NCBI GenBank assembly: GCA_021793575.1
Contig: JAJYSM010000023.1
Location: 1 to 44,201 of the forward strand
Direction: 5' to 3'
Length of the DNA stretch: 44,201 nt
From: Pseudomonadota bacterium
Lineage (GTDB): Bacteria > Pseudomonadota > Gammaproteobacteria > Xanthomonadales > Rhodanobacteraceae
Position 1 is the stretch's first letter; the number at the start of each line of letters is the position of its first letter. Position numbers and translations under genes: made by a program. The notes below the pieces were generated by a model. That model did no database searches. It was not told where the DNA came from and worked only from the letters and a program-made list of their open reading frames with translations. Shown piece by piece: positions 1 through 8,319 of this stretch.

Positions 1-104
1 TCCAGCGCAAGACGCCCACACAATTCACCTGCGCACACTGTCAAAGATCAATCACTTGCAACCATTTTCTCGGTTGCCACTCAGGACGTTTCATCCCGGG
101 TGAG
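1..104 (-). other. rRNA operon 5' leader (partial, 16S gene lies outside)
   Basis: Read on the minus strand, this is the transcribed leader between an rrn promoter and a 16S rRNA gene that should begin just beyond the left edge. It contains a boxA element (39-50) followed by TTGTGTGGGCG (13-23). The TGTGTGGGC part closely matches the conserved segment after boxA in the E. coli rrn leader. The stretch has no convincing coding frame. The 16S gene itself is not visible, so the assignment rests on promoter, boxA and the conserved segment occurring in the right order and spacing. Confidence 0.8.
39..50 (-). promoter_or_regulatory. boxA antitermination element of rrn leader
   Basis: On the minus strand the sequence is TGATCTTTGACA, matching the boxA consensus TGCTCTTTAACA at 10 of 12 positions. 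BoxA in nascent rRNA loads NusB-S10 and makes the elongation complex resistant to Rho. It lies about 60 nt downstream of the predicted -10 element, as expected for an rRNA operon. Confidence 0.8.
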
Positions 105-110
105 CCGCCC

Positions 111-138
111 ATTCTATATCGTTTTTTACTGTCGTCAA
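111..138 (-). promoter_or_regulatory. Strong sigma-70 promoter of the rRNA operon (leftward)
   Basis: On the minus strand, -35 TTGACG (133-138) and -10 TAGAAT (111-116) are separated by 16 bp. The bases after the -10 are GC-rich (GGGCGGC). Such a discriminator is typical of stringently controlled rRNA promoters, which are inhibited by ppGpp and DksA. The expected start of transcription is near 103-104. The start and the ppGpp effect are inferred. Confidence 0.8.
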
Positions 139-278
139 CACCTTCAAGAGACATGTTTGAAGACGTTGCCGGCAGCCGCAAAACGATCAGCAGGGCTGGG
201 CCGCGCATCATACGAGCTGCGGGGAAAAGCACAAGCATTATTTTCGACGGCGTGGCCGCATCCCGCGACGGGCTCGGA

Positions 279-1490
279 TCAGGCTGCCACCAGCCGCACC
301 CGGGCAAAGTGGCGCCTGCCCATCTGCAGCACGCCCTCAAAGCCAACGCTGAAGACCCGCGCTGGGTCTTCGACGACTTCAGCGTCGATGCGGATGGCGC
401 GCTCTTTCAACTTGCGGCTGGCCTCAGAGTTGCTGGCAGTGATGCCCGCCGCCGTGAGCAACGCCGCAAGACGGATGCCTTCGGCGGGCACGGCGACATC
501 TGTGAACGGCAGCAACGCGGTATCCCCGTCGCCGCGCACCACCGCATGCCAGCCAGCGATGGCCTGCTCGGCGGCGGCTGCATCGTGGAACCGCGCCGCC
601 AGCTCGCGCGCCAGGCGCAGCTTGGCGTCACGCGGATTCAGCGCGCCGCTGGCGATGGCACCCTGCATCTGGGCCAGCTCGCCGAGCGATACATCAAAGC
701 TGAGCAGTTCGAACCAGCGCCACATCAATGCATCGCCAATCTTCATGGTCTTGGTGACGATGTCGATCGCCGGCTCGTTGATGCCGATGTAGTTGCCGAG
801 CGATTTGGACATCTTGTTGACGCCATCCAGCCCCTCCAGCAGCGGCATGGTCAGCACGATCTGCGGCGGCTGGCCGTGATGTTCCTGCAGCGCACGCCCC
901 ATCAGCAGGTTGAACTTCTGATCGGTACCGCCGAGTTCGACATCCGCCCGCAGCGCCACCGAGTCGAAGCCCTGGGTCAGCGGATACATGAACTCGTGGA
1001 TGGCGATCGGCTGCTGCGCCGCATAGCGCTTGGCAAAGTCGTCGCGCTCCAGCATGCGCGCGACGGTGTGCTGTCCCGCAAGCCGGATCATGTCGGCAGC
1101 CGACATCTGGTCAAACCATTCCGAATTGAAGCGCAGCTCGGTCCGCCCCCGGTCGAGCACCTTGTAGACCTGCTCGGCATAGGTTTCGGCGTTGGCGAGC
1201 ACATCCGCTCGCGTGAGCGGCTTGCGGGTGACGTTCTTGCCGGTGGGGTCGCCGATCATGCCGGTGAAGTCACCAATCAGGAAAATCACCTGATGGCCCA
1301 GATCCTGGAACTGGCGCATCTTGTTGAGCAGCACGGTATGGCCCAGATGCAGGTCCGGCGCAGTCGGGTCGAAGCCCGCCTTGATCCGCAGTGGACGGCC
1401 GCTTTTCAGGCGTTCGGCCAGATCCTCCCGCTTGATGATTTCGTGGGCGCCGCGCGCAATCGTGGCCAGCGCCCGCTCAAGCTCGCTCAT
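279..1490 (-). CDS. tyrS: Tyrosine--tRNA ligase
   Basis: Class I aminoacyl-tRNA synthetase (403 aa) that charges tRNA-Tyr in the cytosol. The HIGH-type motif is HLGH at residues 48-51, within [12 protein letters not shown]. The KMSKS loop is at 226-230, and an S4-like RNA-binding segment occupies roughly the last 65 residues. Length and motifs fit the bacterial TyrRS type found in proteobacteria. An ATG four codons upstream is possible, but only the ATG at 1490 has a good ribosome binding site (GAGGAAA, about 6 nt upstream). The gene is transcribed toward the rRNA operon promoter, in the same direction, and is divergent from the M23 peptidase gene. Confidence 0.96.
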   Translation of the reverse strand: MSELERALATIARGAHEIIKREDLAERLKSGRPLRIKAGFDPTAPDLHLGHTVLLNKMRQFQDLGHQVIFLIGDFTGMIGDPTGKNVTRKPLTRADVLANAETYAEQVYKVLDRGRTELRFNSEWFDQMSAADMIRLAGQHTVARMLERDDFAKRYAAQQPIAIHEFMYPLTQGFDSVALRADVELGGTDQKFNLLMGRALQEHHGQPPQIVLTMPLLEGLDGVNKMSKSLGNYIGINEPAIDIVTKTMKIGDALMWRWFELLSFDVSLGELAQMQGAIASGALNPRDAKLRLARELAARFHDAAAAEQAIAGWHAVVRGDGDTALLPFTDVAVPAEGIRLAALLTAAGITASNSEASRKLKERAIRIDAEVVEDPARVFSVGFEGVLQMGRRHFARVRLVAA

Positions 1491-1604
1491 GGATTTCCTC
1501 ATAGTGGACAGGAAGACGAAAGCTGCCGGGGCATCCCGGCCGTGTCGTCAACGTTAATTGTGCGTTAACCGAGAATCCCGCGCAAACCCTTGATGGAAAA
1601 GGCG

Positions 1605-1634
1605 TTGACGCCATTTACACATGGCCGCTATGGT
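1605..1634 (+). promoter_or_regulatory. Candidate promoter for the M23 peptidase-anmK pair
   Basis: TTGACG (1605-1610) and TATGGT (1629-1634) are separated by 18 bp. This places the transcription start near 1641, downstream of the ATGs at 1621 and 1630, which supports the ATG at 1675 as the real start of the next gene. The -10 matches only 4 of 6 positions. Confidence 0.4.
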
Positions 1635-1674
1635 ACGCGGTGTTTGTTACTTTGTACCGCGGAGCGCGCTGAAC

Positions 1675-3117
1675 ATGGCTGAAGAAAATCTAGCAGCGCG
1701 ACGTGCGCGCAAGCAGGCCATCTGCCGCAAGGCGCAGCGCCGGCATTCGCATTTCTACGAACGGTGCGCACACTGGTCGTTCGATCGTTCAACCGAGGTC
1801 GAACCGATCCACTGGCACCGCGAGCGCTGGGTACTCGCCGGCACCGCCCTGCTGATCACGCTGTTGTCCGGTTTCATCATGCCGGCCTGGGCCAGCGCGA
1901 TGCGCCCGGCGCCGGTACCCGAAGCCCACACGCTGCTGACGCTGGCGCTGCCCAAGGCAACCTCCATCAACACCATGGTGCCCACCGTGGATGACTGGCA
2001 GGTGGTGCGGGTGCAGCCCGGGCAGACGCTGTCGGATATCTTCACCGGCCGCGGCCTCAGCATGACCGACCTGCAGAAGGTGATGGATGCCGCCGGCACC
2101 GCGAAAGGCGCGCTGCACAACATCCACCCTGGCGAGGAGTTCGATTTTCTGCTCGACAGCGACGGCAGCCTCAAGGGTTTCCGCTTCGATCAGGACGCGA
2201 GCAGCCGTGCCATCGTCCGGCTCGATGGCGCGCACCCCACGGTGACGGTGCAGCCACGCGACATCGAACTGCGCGAGCGGGTGGCGCACGGAGTGATCCG
2301 GAGCAACCTGTATGCCGCGGCCGACCAGGCCGGCATGAATGCCGCGATGGTCGGCAAGCTCGCCGACCTGTTCAAGTACGACATCGACTTCGTGCAGGAT
2401 CTGCGCGCTGGCGACAGCTTCACCGTGATCTACGACGACATCTACCGCGACGGCGTGCACTACGGCGAAGGCAACATCGTCGCCGCCGAATTCGTCAACC
2501 AGGGCAAGCGTTACACCGCCTACCGCTTCAAGAAGGCCGACGGCGACTACGGCTGGTTCAGCGAGGACGGCCGCCCGATCCAGAAGTCGTTCCTGCGCAT
2601 CCCGGTCGACTTCACCCGCATCTCGTCCACTTTCAGCAAGGATCGTCTGGATCCGGTCACTGGTCGCATGCAGCCGCACAAGGGCGTGGACTACGCCGCA
2701 CCGATGGGCACCCCGATCCATGCTGCCGGCGATGGGGTAATCAAATTCCGCGGCTGGGAGCGGGGCTACGGCAACTTTGTGGTCATTCAACACAGCAACA
2801 GCATCAGCACGGCTTACGGCCACATGTCGCGTTTCGGTTCGGAAAAAATCGGCCAACATGTGAAACAGGGGCAGGTGATCGGCTTCGTCGGCATGACCGG
2901 CTGGGCTACCGGGCCACATCTGCACTACGAATTCCGCGTCAATGGCGTGGCGCGCAACCCGCAGACGGTAACCCTGCCGAAGCCCGAACCGCTGCCGGCG
3001 GCCCAACTGGCCAAGTTCGAGGCACAGGTGGTACGACCGCAGCTGGCCCGGCTGAAGGAACTGGATAACCGCATCAAGCTGGCGCGCGCGAACGCTCCGG
3101 CAACCAGCGACAACTGA
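1675..3117 (+). CDS. M23 family murein endopeptidase, membrane-anchored
   Basis: A 480-aa envelope protein of the MepM/OapA type that probably cleaves peptidoglycan cross-links in the periplasm. A basic cytoplasmic N-terminus is followed by one membrane segment (about residues 52-76). A LysM/OapA-like region comes next (about 108-140, containing VRVQPGQTLSDIF). The C-terminal M23 lysostaphin-type domain carries the zinc ligands HKGVD (H335, D339) and HLH (H415, H417). The active-site set looks complete. I chose the start at 1675 because GGAG lies 10 nt upstream and a plausible promoter overlaps the earlier ATGs. anmK follows after 13 nt, so the two are probably co-transcribed, linking wall cleavage to recycling. 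Confidence 0.9.
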   Translation: MAEENLAARRARKQAICRKAQRRHSHFYERCAHWSFDRSTEVEPIHWHRERWVLAGTALLITLLSGFIMPAWASAMRPAPVPEAHTLLTLALPKATSINTMVPTVDDWQVVRVQPGQTLSDIFTGRGLSMTDLQKVMDAAGTAKGALHNIHPGEEFDFLLDSDGSLKGFRFDQDASSRAIVRLDGAHPTVTVQPRDIELRERVAHGVIRSNLYAAADQAGMNAAMVGKLADLFKYDIDFVQDLRAGDSFTVIYDDIYRDGVHYGEGNIVAAEFVNQGKRYTAYRFKKADGDYGWFSEDGRPIQKSFLRIPVDFTRISSTFSKDRLDPVTGRMQPHKGVDYAAPMGTPIHAAGDGVIKFRGWERGYGNFVVIQHSNSISTAYGHMSRFGSEKIGQHVKQGQVIGFVGMTGWATGPHLHYEFRVNGVARNPQTVTLPKPEPLPAAQLAKFEAQVVRPQLARLKELDNRIKLARANAPATSDN

Positions 3118-3130
3118 GCGCAGCGCACGC

Positions 3131-4288
3131 GTGGATGACGCCTCGGGGCTGTACCTCGGACTGATCTCCGGCACCAGTGCGGACAGCATCGATGCGGCCT
3201 TGGTCAGCTTCGCCCACGGCAGGCCGCAACTGCTGGCTGCGCATGCGCATCCGTGGCCACCCGCGCTGCGCGCGCAGGTGCTGGCGCTGGCGCAGGGCGA
3301 AGCCGCCCTCGATCTGGATGCCTTCGGACGGCTGGATGTCGCGCTCGGCCACTGCTTCGCCGAGGCGGCCCAGCGGCTGCTTGAACTCAACGGCTACTCC
3401 GCAGACACGGTGCGCGCCATCGGCTCGCACGGCCAGACGCTGCGCCATCGTCCTACTGGCGAGCACCCGTTCACGCTGCAGTTGGGCGACCCCAGCGTGA
3501 TGGCCGAGCGCTGCGGCATCGACGTGGTGGCGGACTTTCGCCGCGCCGATGTCGCTGCCGGCGGCCAAGGTGCACCGCTGCTGCCAGCCGTGCACGCCAT
3601 GCTGCTGGGCCGGCCGGGGCATACCCGGGTCGTGCTCAACCTCGGCGGCATCGCCAACATCACGGTGCTGGATGCCTCCGGCCGGGTACTGGGATTCGAC
3701 ACCGGGCCGGCCAACGGTCTGCTCGATGCGTGGTGCCTGCGCCATCGCGGCGAGGCCTTCGACCGCGACGGCGCATTCGCCGCCAGTGGCCGGGTCGACG
3801 CCGCGCTGCTGGACGCGCTGCTCGGCGACCGCTATTTCGCGCTGCCGCCGCCCAAGAGCACCGGGCGGGAATACTTTCATCTGGACTGGCTCGCCGCGCA
3901 TCCGCAGCTCACCGCCGCTGCGCACCCGGCCGACGTGCAGGCCACCCTGCTGGAACTGACCGCCCGCAGCGTGGCGCAGGCGGTCCTGCGGCATGCTCCG
4001 GAGGCGGAAGATGTGCTGGTCTGCGGCGGCGGTGTGCACAACTCGCGCCTGATGCAGCGGCTGGGCCAGCTGCTGGCGCCCCGCGCGCTGTGCAGCACGC
4101 AGCAATACGGAGTTGATCCGGACTTTCTCGAGGCCACTGCGTTCGCGTGGCTGGCGCGGCAGCGACTGCTGGGTTTGCCGGGCAACCTGCCGGCGGTCAC
4201 CGGCGCAAGTGGATCGCGCGTGCTGGGCGCGCTCTATTTGGGACGCCGCACCGAAACGCCCATCCGGATGTTTTCTGGCGCCAATTGA
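3131..4288 (+). CDS. anmK: Anhydro-N-acetylmuramic acid kinase
   Basis: AnmK (385 aa) phosphorylates and opens 1,6-anhydro-MurNAc to MurNAc-6-phosphate using ATP. This is a cytosolic step of peptidoglycan recycling. The N-terminal ASKHA-type phosphate motif is GLISGTSADSIDAAL, and the central DTGPANGLLDAW segment contains the family's catalytic Asp. The C-terminal VCGGGVHNSRLM is also typical. One oddity is that the usual DG after SGTSx is DS here. The start is a GTG, 13 nt after the M23 gene, with a weak ribosome binding site. The last 55 bp overlap the opposite-strand small gene ending at 4234. ampG, which supplies the pathway, lies just downstream on the other strand. Confidence 0.95.
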   Translation: MDDASGLYLGLISGTSADSIDAALVSFAHGRPQLLAAHAHPWPPALRAQVLALAQGEAALDLDAFGRLDVALGHCFAEAAQRLLELNGYSADTVRAIGSHGQTLRHRPTGEHPFTLQLGDPSVMAERCGIDVVADFRRADVAAGGQGAPLLPAVHAMLLGRPGHTRVVLNLGGIANITVLDASGRVLGFDTGPANGLLDAWCLRHRGEAFDRDGAFAASGRVDAALLDALLGDRYFALPPPKSTGREYFHLDWLAAHPQLTAAAHPADVQATLLELTARSVAQAVLRHAPEAEDVLVCGGGVHNSRLMQRLGQLLAPRALCSTQQYGVDPDFLEATAFAWLARQRLLGLPGNLPAVTGASGSRVLGALYLGRRTETPIRMFSGAN

Positions 4289-4572
4289 GTCGCCGGTGCC
4301 TGCGCCAAGGCCAACAAAGCCTGCTCGAACGCGCCTTTTTCCTCAGCATCCCAATGGCCGCTGAGCACCGCCAGCTCATCGGTATCACGTCGGCTCTCGC
4401 GAAAACCCGCTGCCGTCGAAATACTCAAGCCATTGCGCAAAGCCTGCAGCAGCACGTCGTTGATCGAGCACCGCCGTTCACTGGCCAGCGATCTGATGCG
4501 CTCGACCAGCAGGTTATCGACATGTTGCACGATCACATCAGGCACCGGGACCACTCCATCTTGATCTTGCAT
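4234..4572 (-). CDS. Small ribbon-helix-helix-like protein (antitoxin or regulator type)
   Basis: 112 aa. The N-terminal part (VPDVIVQHVDNLLVERIRS, then CSINDVLLQALRNGL) has the strand-helix-helix pattern of Arc/FitA-type DNA-binding antitoxins. The C-terminal half (GHWDAEEKGAFEQALLALA) is acidic and helical and is not recognised. No toxin gene lies next to it, so it may be a solitary regulator. An alternative GTG start at 4545 has a better ribosome binding site (GGAG, 8 nt upstream) and would give a protein beginning MPDVIVQHVDN. The gene runs into the 3' end of anmK on the opposite strand, overlapping by 55 bp. The function is inferred from the pattern only. Confidence 0.6.
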   Translation of the reverse strand: MQDQDGVVPVPDVIVQHVDNLLVERIRSLASERRCSINDVLLQALRNGLSISTAAGFRESRRDTDELAVLSGHWDAEEKGAFEQALLALAQAPATQLAPENIRMGVSVRRPK

Positions 4573-4643
4573 GGAGACTTTAGCGCATGCCGGCTTGCCT
4601 GCTGCGGCGCGTTTTGCCCACTTTCGTGGCCTGGTTGGCAAAC

Positions 4644-5915
4644 TCAGCGGGCCTGCGCCAGCTCGACGCGGTGAATCGCGTGACGCAGCGCGATCACCAG
4701 CAGCAGCCCGGGAATCGCCGACAGGGCCGTGATCACGAAGAACATCGACCAGCCCACCTGCGGCACCAGCCATGCCGCCAGCGGCCCGAGGAACACCCTG
4801 CCCACCACGGCAAGCGACGACAGCAGCGCGAACTGCGTGGCCGAATAGCGCACGTTGCACAGCGCCGTCACCAGCACCACAAACGCGGTACTGCCGACAC
4901 CGCTGACAAAATACTCGGTCGATACCACCAGGCCCATCGCATAGACGTCCGGACCGCTGTGCACCAGCCAGATGTAGCCGAGATTGACCAGCGCTTGGGC
5001 CACCCCCAGCCACAGCAGCGCCGGAAACAACCGCATGCGGGTGACCACCCAGCCGCCGGCGAGCGCGCCGAGCAGGCCGGCGACCAGGCCGAAGGTCTTG
5101 CTGATCGTGCCGATCTGGGTCAACGAGAATTGCGGCACACGTATCAGGAAGGTAGTCGACAGCGACAGCGCAAACGCATCGCACAGCTTGTACAGCACCA
5201 TCAACGCCAGCCACGCCAGCGCGACCTTGCCGTAACGCTGGAAGAAGTCCGCGAAGGGCTGCACGATCGCCTCGGTGAAGCTGCGTGCGGGCTGCTCGTC
5301 CGGCGCATCCGGCGACAGCAGGGTGACCAGCGTGCCGGCCGCCATCAGTCCGCCCATCAGCCGGTAGACCCACGGCCAACCGAAGCGGTCGGCGAGTATC
5401 AACCCGAGCGCGCCGGACACCAGCATGCCGAAGCGGTAGCCGCCTTGCGCTGCTGCCGTGCCCCAGCCGCGCTCGGCGGGCCGCAGCAGATCAGTGCGGT
5501 GCGCGTCGTAGGCAATGTCCTGGGTGGCGGAGGCGAAGGCCAGCAGCACCCCGAGAAATGCCAGCGTGCTCGCCGCGCCTTGCGGCGTGTAGAAACTCAT
5601 GCTGATCAGCGCCGCGCCGCACAGCAGCTGCATCAGCACGATCCAACCGCGCCGCCGGCCCAGCCACGGCAGCGGCAGCCGGTCCAGCAGCGGCGACCAC
5701 AGGAATTTCAGCACGTATGCCTGGCCGATCAGGGTGATCCAGCCGATCGCCTTCAGGCTCATGCCGGCGGTGGTGAACCACGCCTGCAACGAAGGCCCCG
5801 ACAGCGCCAACGGCAGCCCGGAAGAAAATCCGAGCAGGCCGATGCTCAGCACCCGCCAGCGCCGACCGGACACCGTGGCCGCCTCGGCCGTCACCTCGTC
5901 GCGCTCAGTCCGCAT
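4644..5915 (-). CDS. ampG: AmpG-type muropeptide permease (MFS)
   Basis: A 423-aa inner-membrane transporter with about twelve hydrophobic segments. AmpG imports GlcNAc-anhydroMurNAc peptides from the periplasm for recycling and, in many species, for AmpR-dependent beta-lactamase induction. AmpG-like signatures include LGFSSGLPLALSGPSLQAWF at the N-terminus, WSPLLDRLPLPWLGRRRGW in the first cytoplasmic loop, and ASATQDIAYDAHRTDLL. It is shorter than the 14-helix E. coli protein, which is common in this lineage. Its start overlaps the 3' end of xthA by 11 bp, so the two genes are co-transcribed. anmK on the other strand provides the matching cytosolic recycling enzyme. No ampR, ampD or beta-lactamase gene is visible here. 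Confidence 0.9.
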   Translation of the reverse strand: MRTERDEVTAEAATVSGRRWRVLSIGLLGFSSGLPLALSGPSLQAWFTTAGMSLKAIGWITLIGQAYVLKFLWSPLLDRLPLPWLGRRRGWIVLMQLLCGAALISMSFYTPQGAASTLAFLGVLLAFASATQDIAYDAHRTDLLRPAERGWGTAAAQGGYRFGMLVSGALGLILADRFGWPWVYRLMGGLMAAGTLVTLLSPDAPDEQPARSFTEAIVQPFADFFQRYGKVALAWLALMVLYKLCDAFALSLSTTFLIRVPQFSLTQIGTISKTFGLVAGLLGALAGGWVVTRMRLFPALLWLGVAQALVNLGYIWLVHSGPDVYAMGLVVSTEYFVSGVGSTAFVVLVTALCNVRYSATQFALLSSLAVVGRVFLGPLAAWLVPQVGWSMFFVITALSAIPGLLLVIALRHAIHRVELAQAR

Positions 5916-6675
5916 AGTCGACCACGTACGGCGCGTGATCGGAGAAGCGCTGCTCGCGATAGATCGAGCAGCCGGCGAGGCGCGCGCGCAGTGCGGGGCT
6001 GACGATCTGGTAGTCGATGCGCCAGCCCACGTCGTTGGCGCGCGCCTGGCCGCGGTTCGACCACCATGTGTACTCGACCGCGTCGGGTTTCAGCGCGCGG
6101 AAGCTGTCGACCCAGCCGCGCTCGTGGAGCAGGTGGTCCAGCCACGCGCGCTCCTGCGGCAGGCAGCCGGAGTTCTTCTGATTGGAGCGCCAGTTCCTGA
6201 TGTCCTTTTCGGTATGCACGATGTTCCAGTCGCCGCAAAGGATGTAGTCGCGGCCGCTGGCCAGCCAGCCGTCAAGGATCGGCGTCAGCCACTCCATCGT
6301 CCTGAACTTGAACTGCTGGCGCTCGTCGCCGGACGAGCCGGACGGCACGTACAGCGACACCACCGAGAGATTGCCGAAGCGCACCTCGATGTAGCGCCCT
6401 TCGCAGTCGAACGCGTCCCAGCCCAGCTCGGTGAGCACCGTGTCGGGTTCGCGCCGGGCATAGATCGCCACGCCGCTGTAGCCCTTCTTGCTGCTGGCAT
6501 CGCGATAGAAGCAGTGATGCCCGTCGGGACGGAACATCGGATCGCCCAGCTGGTCCTCCTGCGCCTTGGTCTCCTGCAGGCAGACCACATCGGCGTCCTG
6601 CGTGCGCAGCCAGTCGAACACGCCCTTGCTGGCGGCCGAGCGGATACCATTGGCGTTCAGGCTGATGATGCGCAT
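5905..6675 (-). CDS. xthA: Exodeoxyribonuclease III (AP endonuclease)
   Basis: A 256-aa enzyme of the exonuclease III/APE1 family. It cuts at abasic sites and removes 3'-blocking groups during base excision repair. Conserved blocks are present in order: LNANGIRSA, LQETKAQ with the metal-binding Glu, GDWNIVHTEKDI with catalytic Asp and Asn, WRIDYQIVS, and SDHAPY with the catalytic Asp-His. The ATG at 6675 follows GGGAG at a spacing of about 5-6 nt. An upstream TTG (6690) would lie before that site and is rejected. The gene is first in the xthA-ampG operon and divergent from pyrE across 180 bp. Confidence 0.95.
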   Translation of the reverse strand: MRIISLNANGIRSAASKGVFDWLRTQDADVVCLQETKAQEDQLGDPMFRPDGHHCFYRDASSKKGYSGVAIYARREPDTVLTELGWDAFDCEGRYIEVRFGNLSVVSLYVPSGSSGDERQQFKFRTMEWLTPILDGWLASGRDYILCGDWNIVHTEKDIRNWRSNQKNSGCLPQERAWLDHLLHERGWVDSFRALKPDAVEYTWWSNRGQARANDVGWRIDYQIVSPALRARLAGCSIYREQRFSDHAPYVVDYAD

Positions 6676-6855
6676 GGCGTCTCCCGGCAACGATCAGCGA
6701 TCATAACAACCCGGCGGCGCCGTCCACAGCCACCCGGCTGATACGGGAATCCGGCGCGCATCCCGGCGATGGCGGCGCGTTACCATGGCCGCCGTCGCGG
6801 CACGCCGCTGCTGCTGCGCACGCTGCCCTGAGACTCCCTTGCCGCGAGACGCCCC

Positions 6856-7503
6856 GTGCACGATTACCAGCGCGACTTCATCGAACTCAGCTTGCAGCGC
6901 GAGGTGCTGCGCTTCGGCGAGTTCATCCTCAAATCCGGTCGGCAAAGCCCGTACTTTTTCAACATGGGACGGATCGACTCGGGCGCCGCGCTGGCCCAGC
7001 TGGGCCGCGCCTATGCCGACGCGCTGGTGAACTCGGGCGTGCCGGTCGACATGCTGTTCGGCCCGGCCTACAAGGGCATCGCGCTGGCGGCGGCCACCGC
7101 CATCGCGCTGGCCGAGCAGCACGGCCGTGACCTGCCGTGGGCGTACAACCGCAAGGAGGCCAAGGACCACGGCGAGGGCGGTCTGCTGGTGGGCGCGCCG
7201 CTTTCCGGCCGCGTACTGATCGTCGACGACGTGATGACCGCCGGCACCGCGGTGCGCGAATCGCTGGCGCTGATCCGCGCGCACGGGGCCGAACCGGCAG
7301 GCGTGCTGATCGCGCTCGATCGGCAGGAGCGCGGCCAGGGCGCGCGCTCCGCCGCGCAGGAAGTGGCGGCCGATCACGGCATCCCGGTGATCGCGATCAC
7401 CGGCCTCGACGAGGTGCTCGCCTATGCCGGCGAACAGCCACAGTTGGCCGGCGAATATGCCCGTCTGCTGGCCTACCGCGAACGCTACGGGGTGCAACGC
7501 TGA
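6856..7503 (+). CDS. pyrE: Orotate phosphoribosyltransferase
   Basis: A 215-aa enzyme that joins orotate and PRPP to make orotidine 5'-phosphate, the fifth step of de novo pyrimidine synthesis. The PRPP-binding loop is [16 protein letters not shown]. The catalytic loop region [15 protein letters not shown] and the N-terminal [16 protein letters not shown] are typical of the proteobacterial enzyme. The start is GTG at 6856 with only a weak upstream ribosome binding site. No pyrimidine attenuator could be recognised in the 180 bp upstream. Confidence 0.95.
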   Translation: MHDYQRDFIELSLQREVLRFGEFILKSGRQSPYFFNMGRIDSGAALAQLGRAYADALVNSGVPVDMLFGPAYKGIALAAATAIALAEQHGRDLPWAYNRKEAKDHGEGGLLVGAPLSGRVLIVDDVMTAGTAVRESLALIRAHGAEPAGVLIALDRQERGQGARSAAQEVAADHGIPVIAITGLDEVLAYAGEQPQLAGEYARLLAYRERYGVQR

Positions 7504-7620
7504 GTTCATGCGCACGGCGCTAGGCTGCAGCGAACCCGGTCATCGTGACCATCGTTGCCGGCTGCGCCGAACTGGGCAAGGCAATGACGCCGGCTATACT
7601 TCATTCTCGAGGGAGGGTTC

Positions 7621-8271
7621 ATGCGCAAGTCATCGTTTGTCTTTGTCGCTGTCGCGCTGGTCACCGGTCTAGCGCTGCATGCGCAGGGCACCCCGAACAC
7701 CGGCAGCCTGCGCTACAAGTGGCAGGACAACCAGGGCCTGGTGCATTTCAGCGACAGCCTCAGCACCGAGGCGATGAAATTCGGCTATGACGTGGTCAAC
7801 GACCGCGGCATGATCGTCCAGCACGTGCCGCGGCAGCTGAGCCCGGAAGAACGCGCCGTCGCAAACAAGCTGGCGGCGACCGAGGCGGCCAAGCAGCGCG
7901 CCGCGCAGGATCGGGCGAATGCGGAGGCGCAGATGCTGGCTGCGTATCCGGATGAGGCATCCTACCGGATGTCGCAGCAGCAGCAGCTCGACACCATCGA
8001 CCAGCAGATCCGTACCACCCAGCTCAATCTGCGCGGCCAGGAAAAAGCACTTGCCGACCTGCTCAGCCGCGCCGGCGACATCGAGCGCGCCAAGAAGCCG
8101 GTGCCCAAATACCTGATCGACAGCATCGCCGACCAGCGCAATGTGGTCACGGCTCAGCGCAACGCGCTGCTGCGCCAGCAGACCGAGCGGGCGCAGGACG
8201 TGCAGCAGCAAGCGCGGGCGCTGACGCGTTATCGCGAATTGAAGGCAGCGCAGGCGCAACCGGCGAATTGA
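7621..8271 (+). CDS. DUF4124-type periplasmic protein with coiled coil
   Basis: 216 aa. A signal peptide covers about residues 1-21 (SFVFVAVALVTGLALHAQG). A short DUF4124-like module follows (LRYKWQDNQGLVHFSDSL), found in many gammaproteobacterial envelope proteins of unknown function. Residues 80-210 are rich in Gln, Ala, Arg and Glu and should form long helices or a coiled coil (QQQQLDTIDQQI, then LRQQTERAQDVQQQARAL). The ribosome binding site GGAGGG is strong. A TATACT -10-like hexamer lies at 7595-7600, but no clear -35 is present. The gene is convergent with algC. Its precise role is unknown. Confidence 0.8.
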   Translation: MRKSSFVFVAVALVTGLALHAQGTPNTGSLRYKWQDNQGLVHFSDSLSTEAMKFGYDVVNDRGMIVQHVPRQLSPEERAVANKLAATEAAKQRAAQDRANAEAQMLAAYPDEASYRMSQQQQLDTIDQQIRTTQLNLRGQEKALADLLSRAGDIERAKKPVPKYLIDSIADQRNVVTAQRNALLRQQTERAQDVQQQARALTRYRELKAAQAQPAN

Positions 8272-8319
8272 TCCACCGGTGGCAAGACGCGTGTCGTGTG
8301 CCGCCTCGCGGCGAAAACC

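Noticed and set aside
172-186. A 13-bp match CAGCCGCAAAACG shared with the region near 43979
   Set aside because: The match is short, the surrounding sequence is unrelated, and it can arise by chance in 44 kb.
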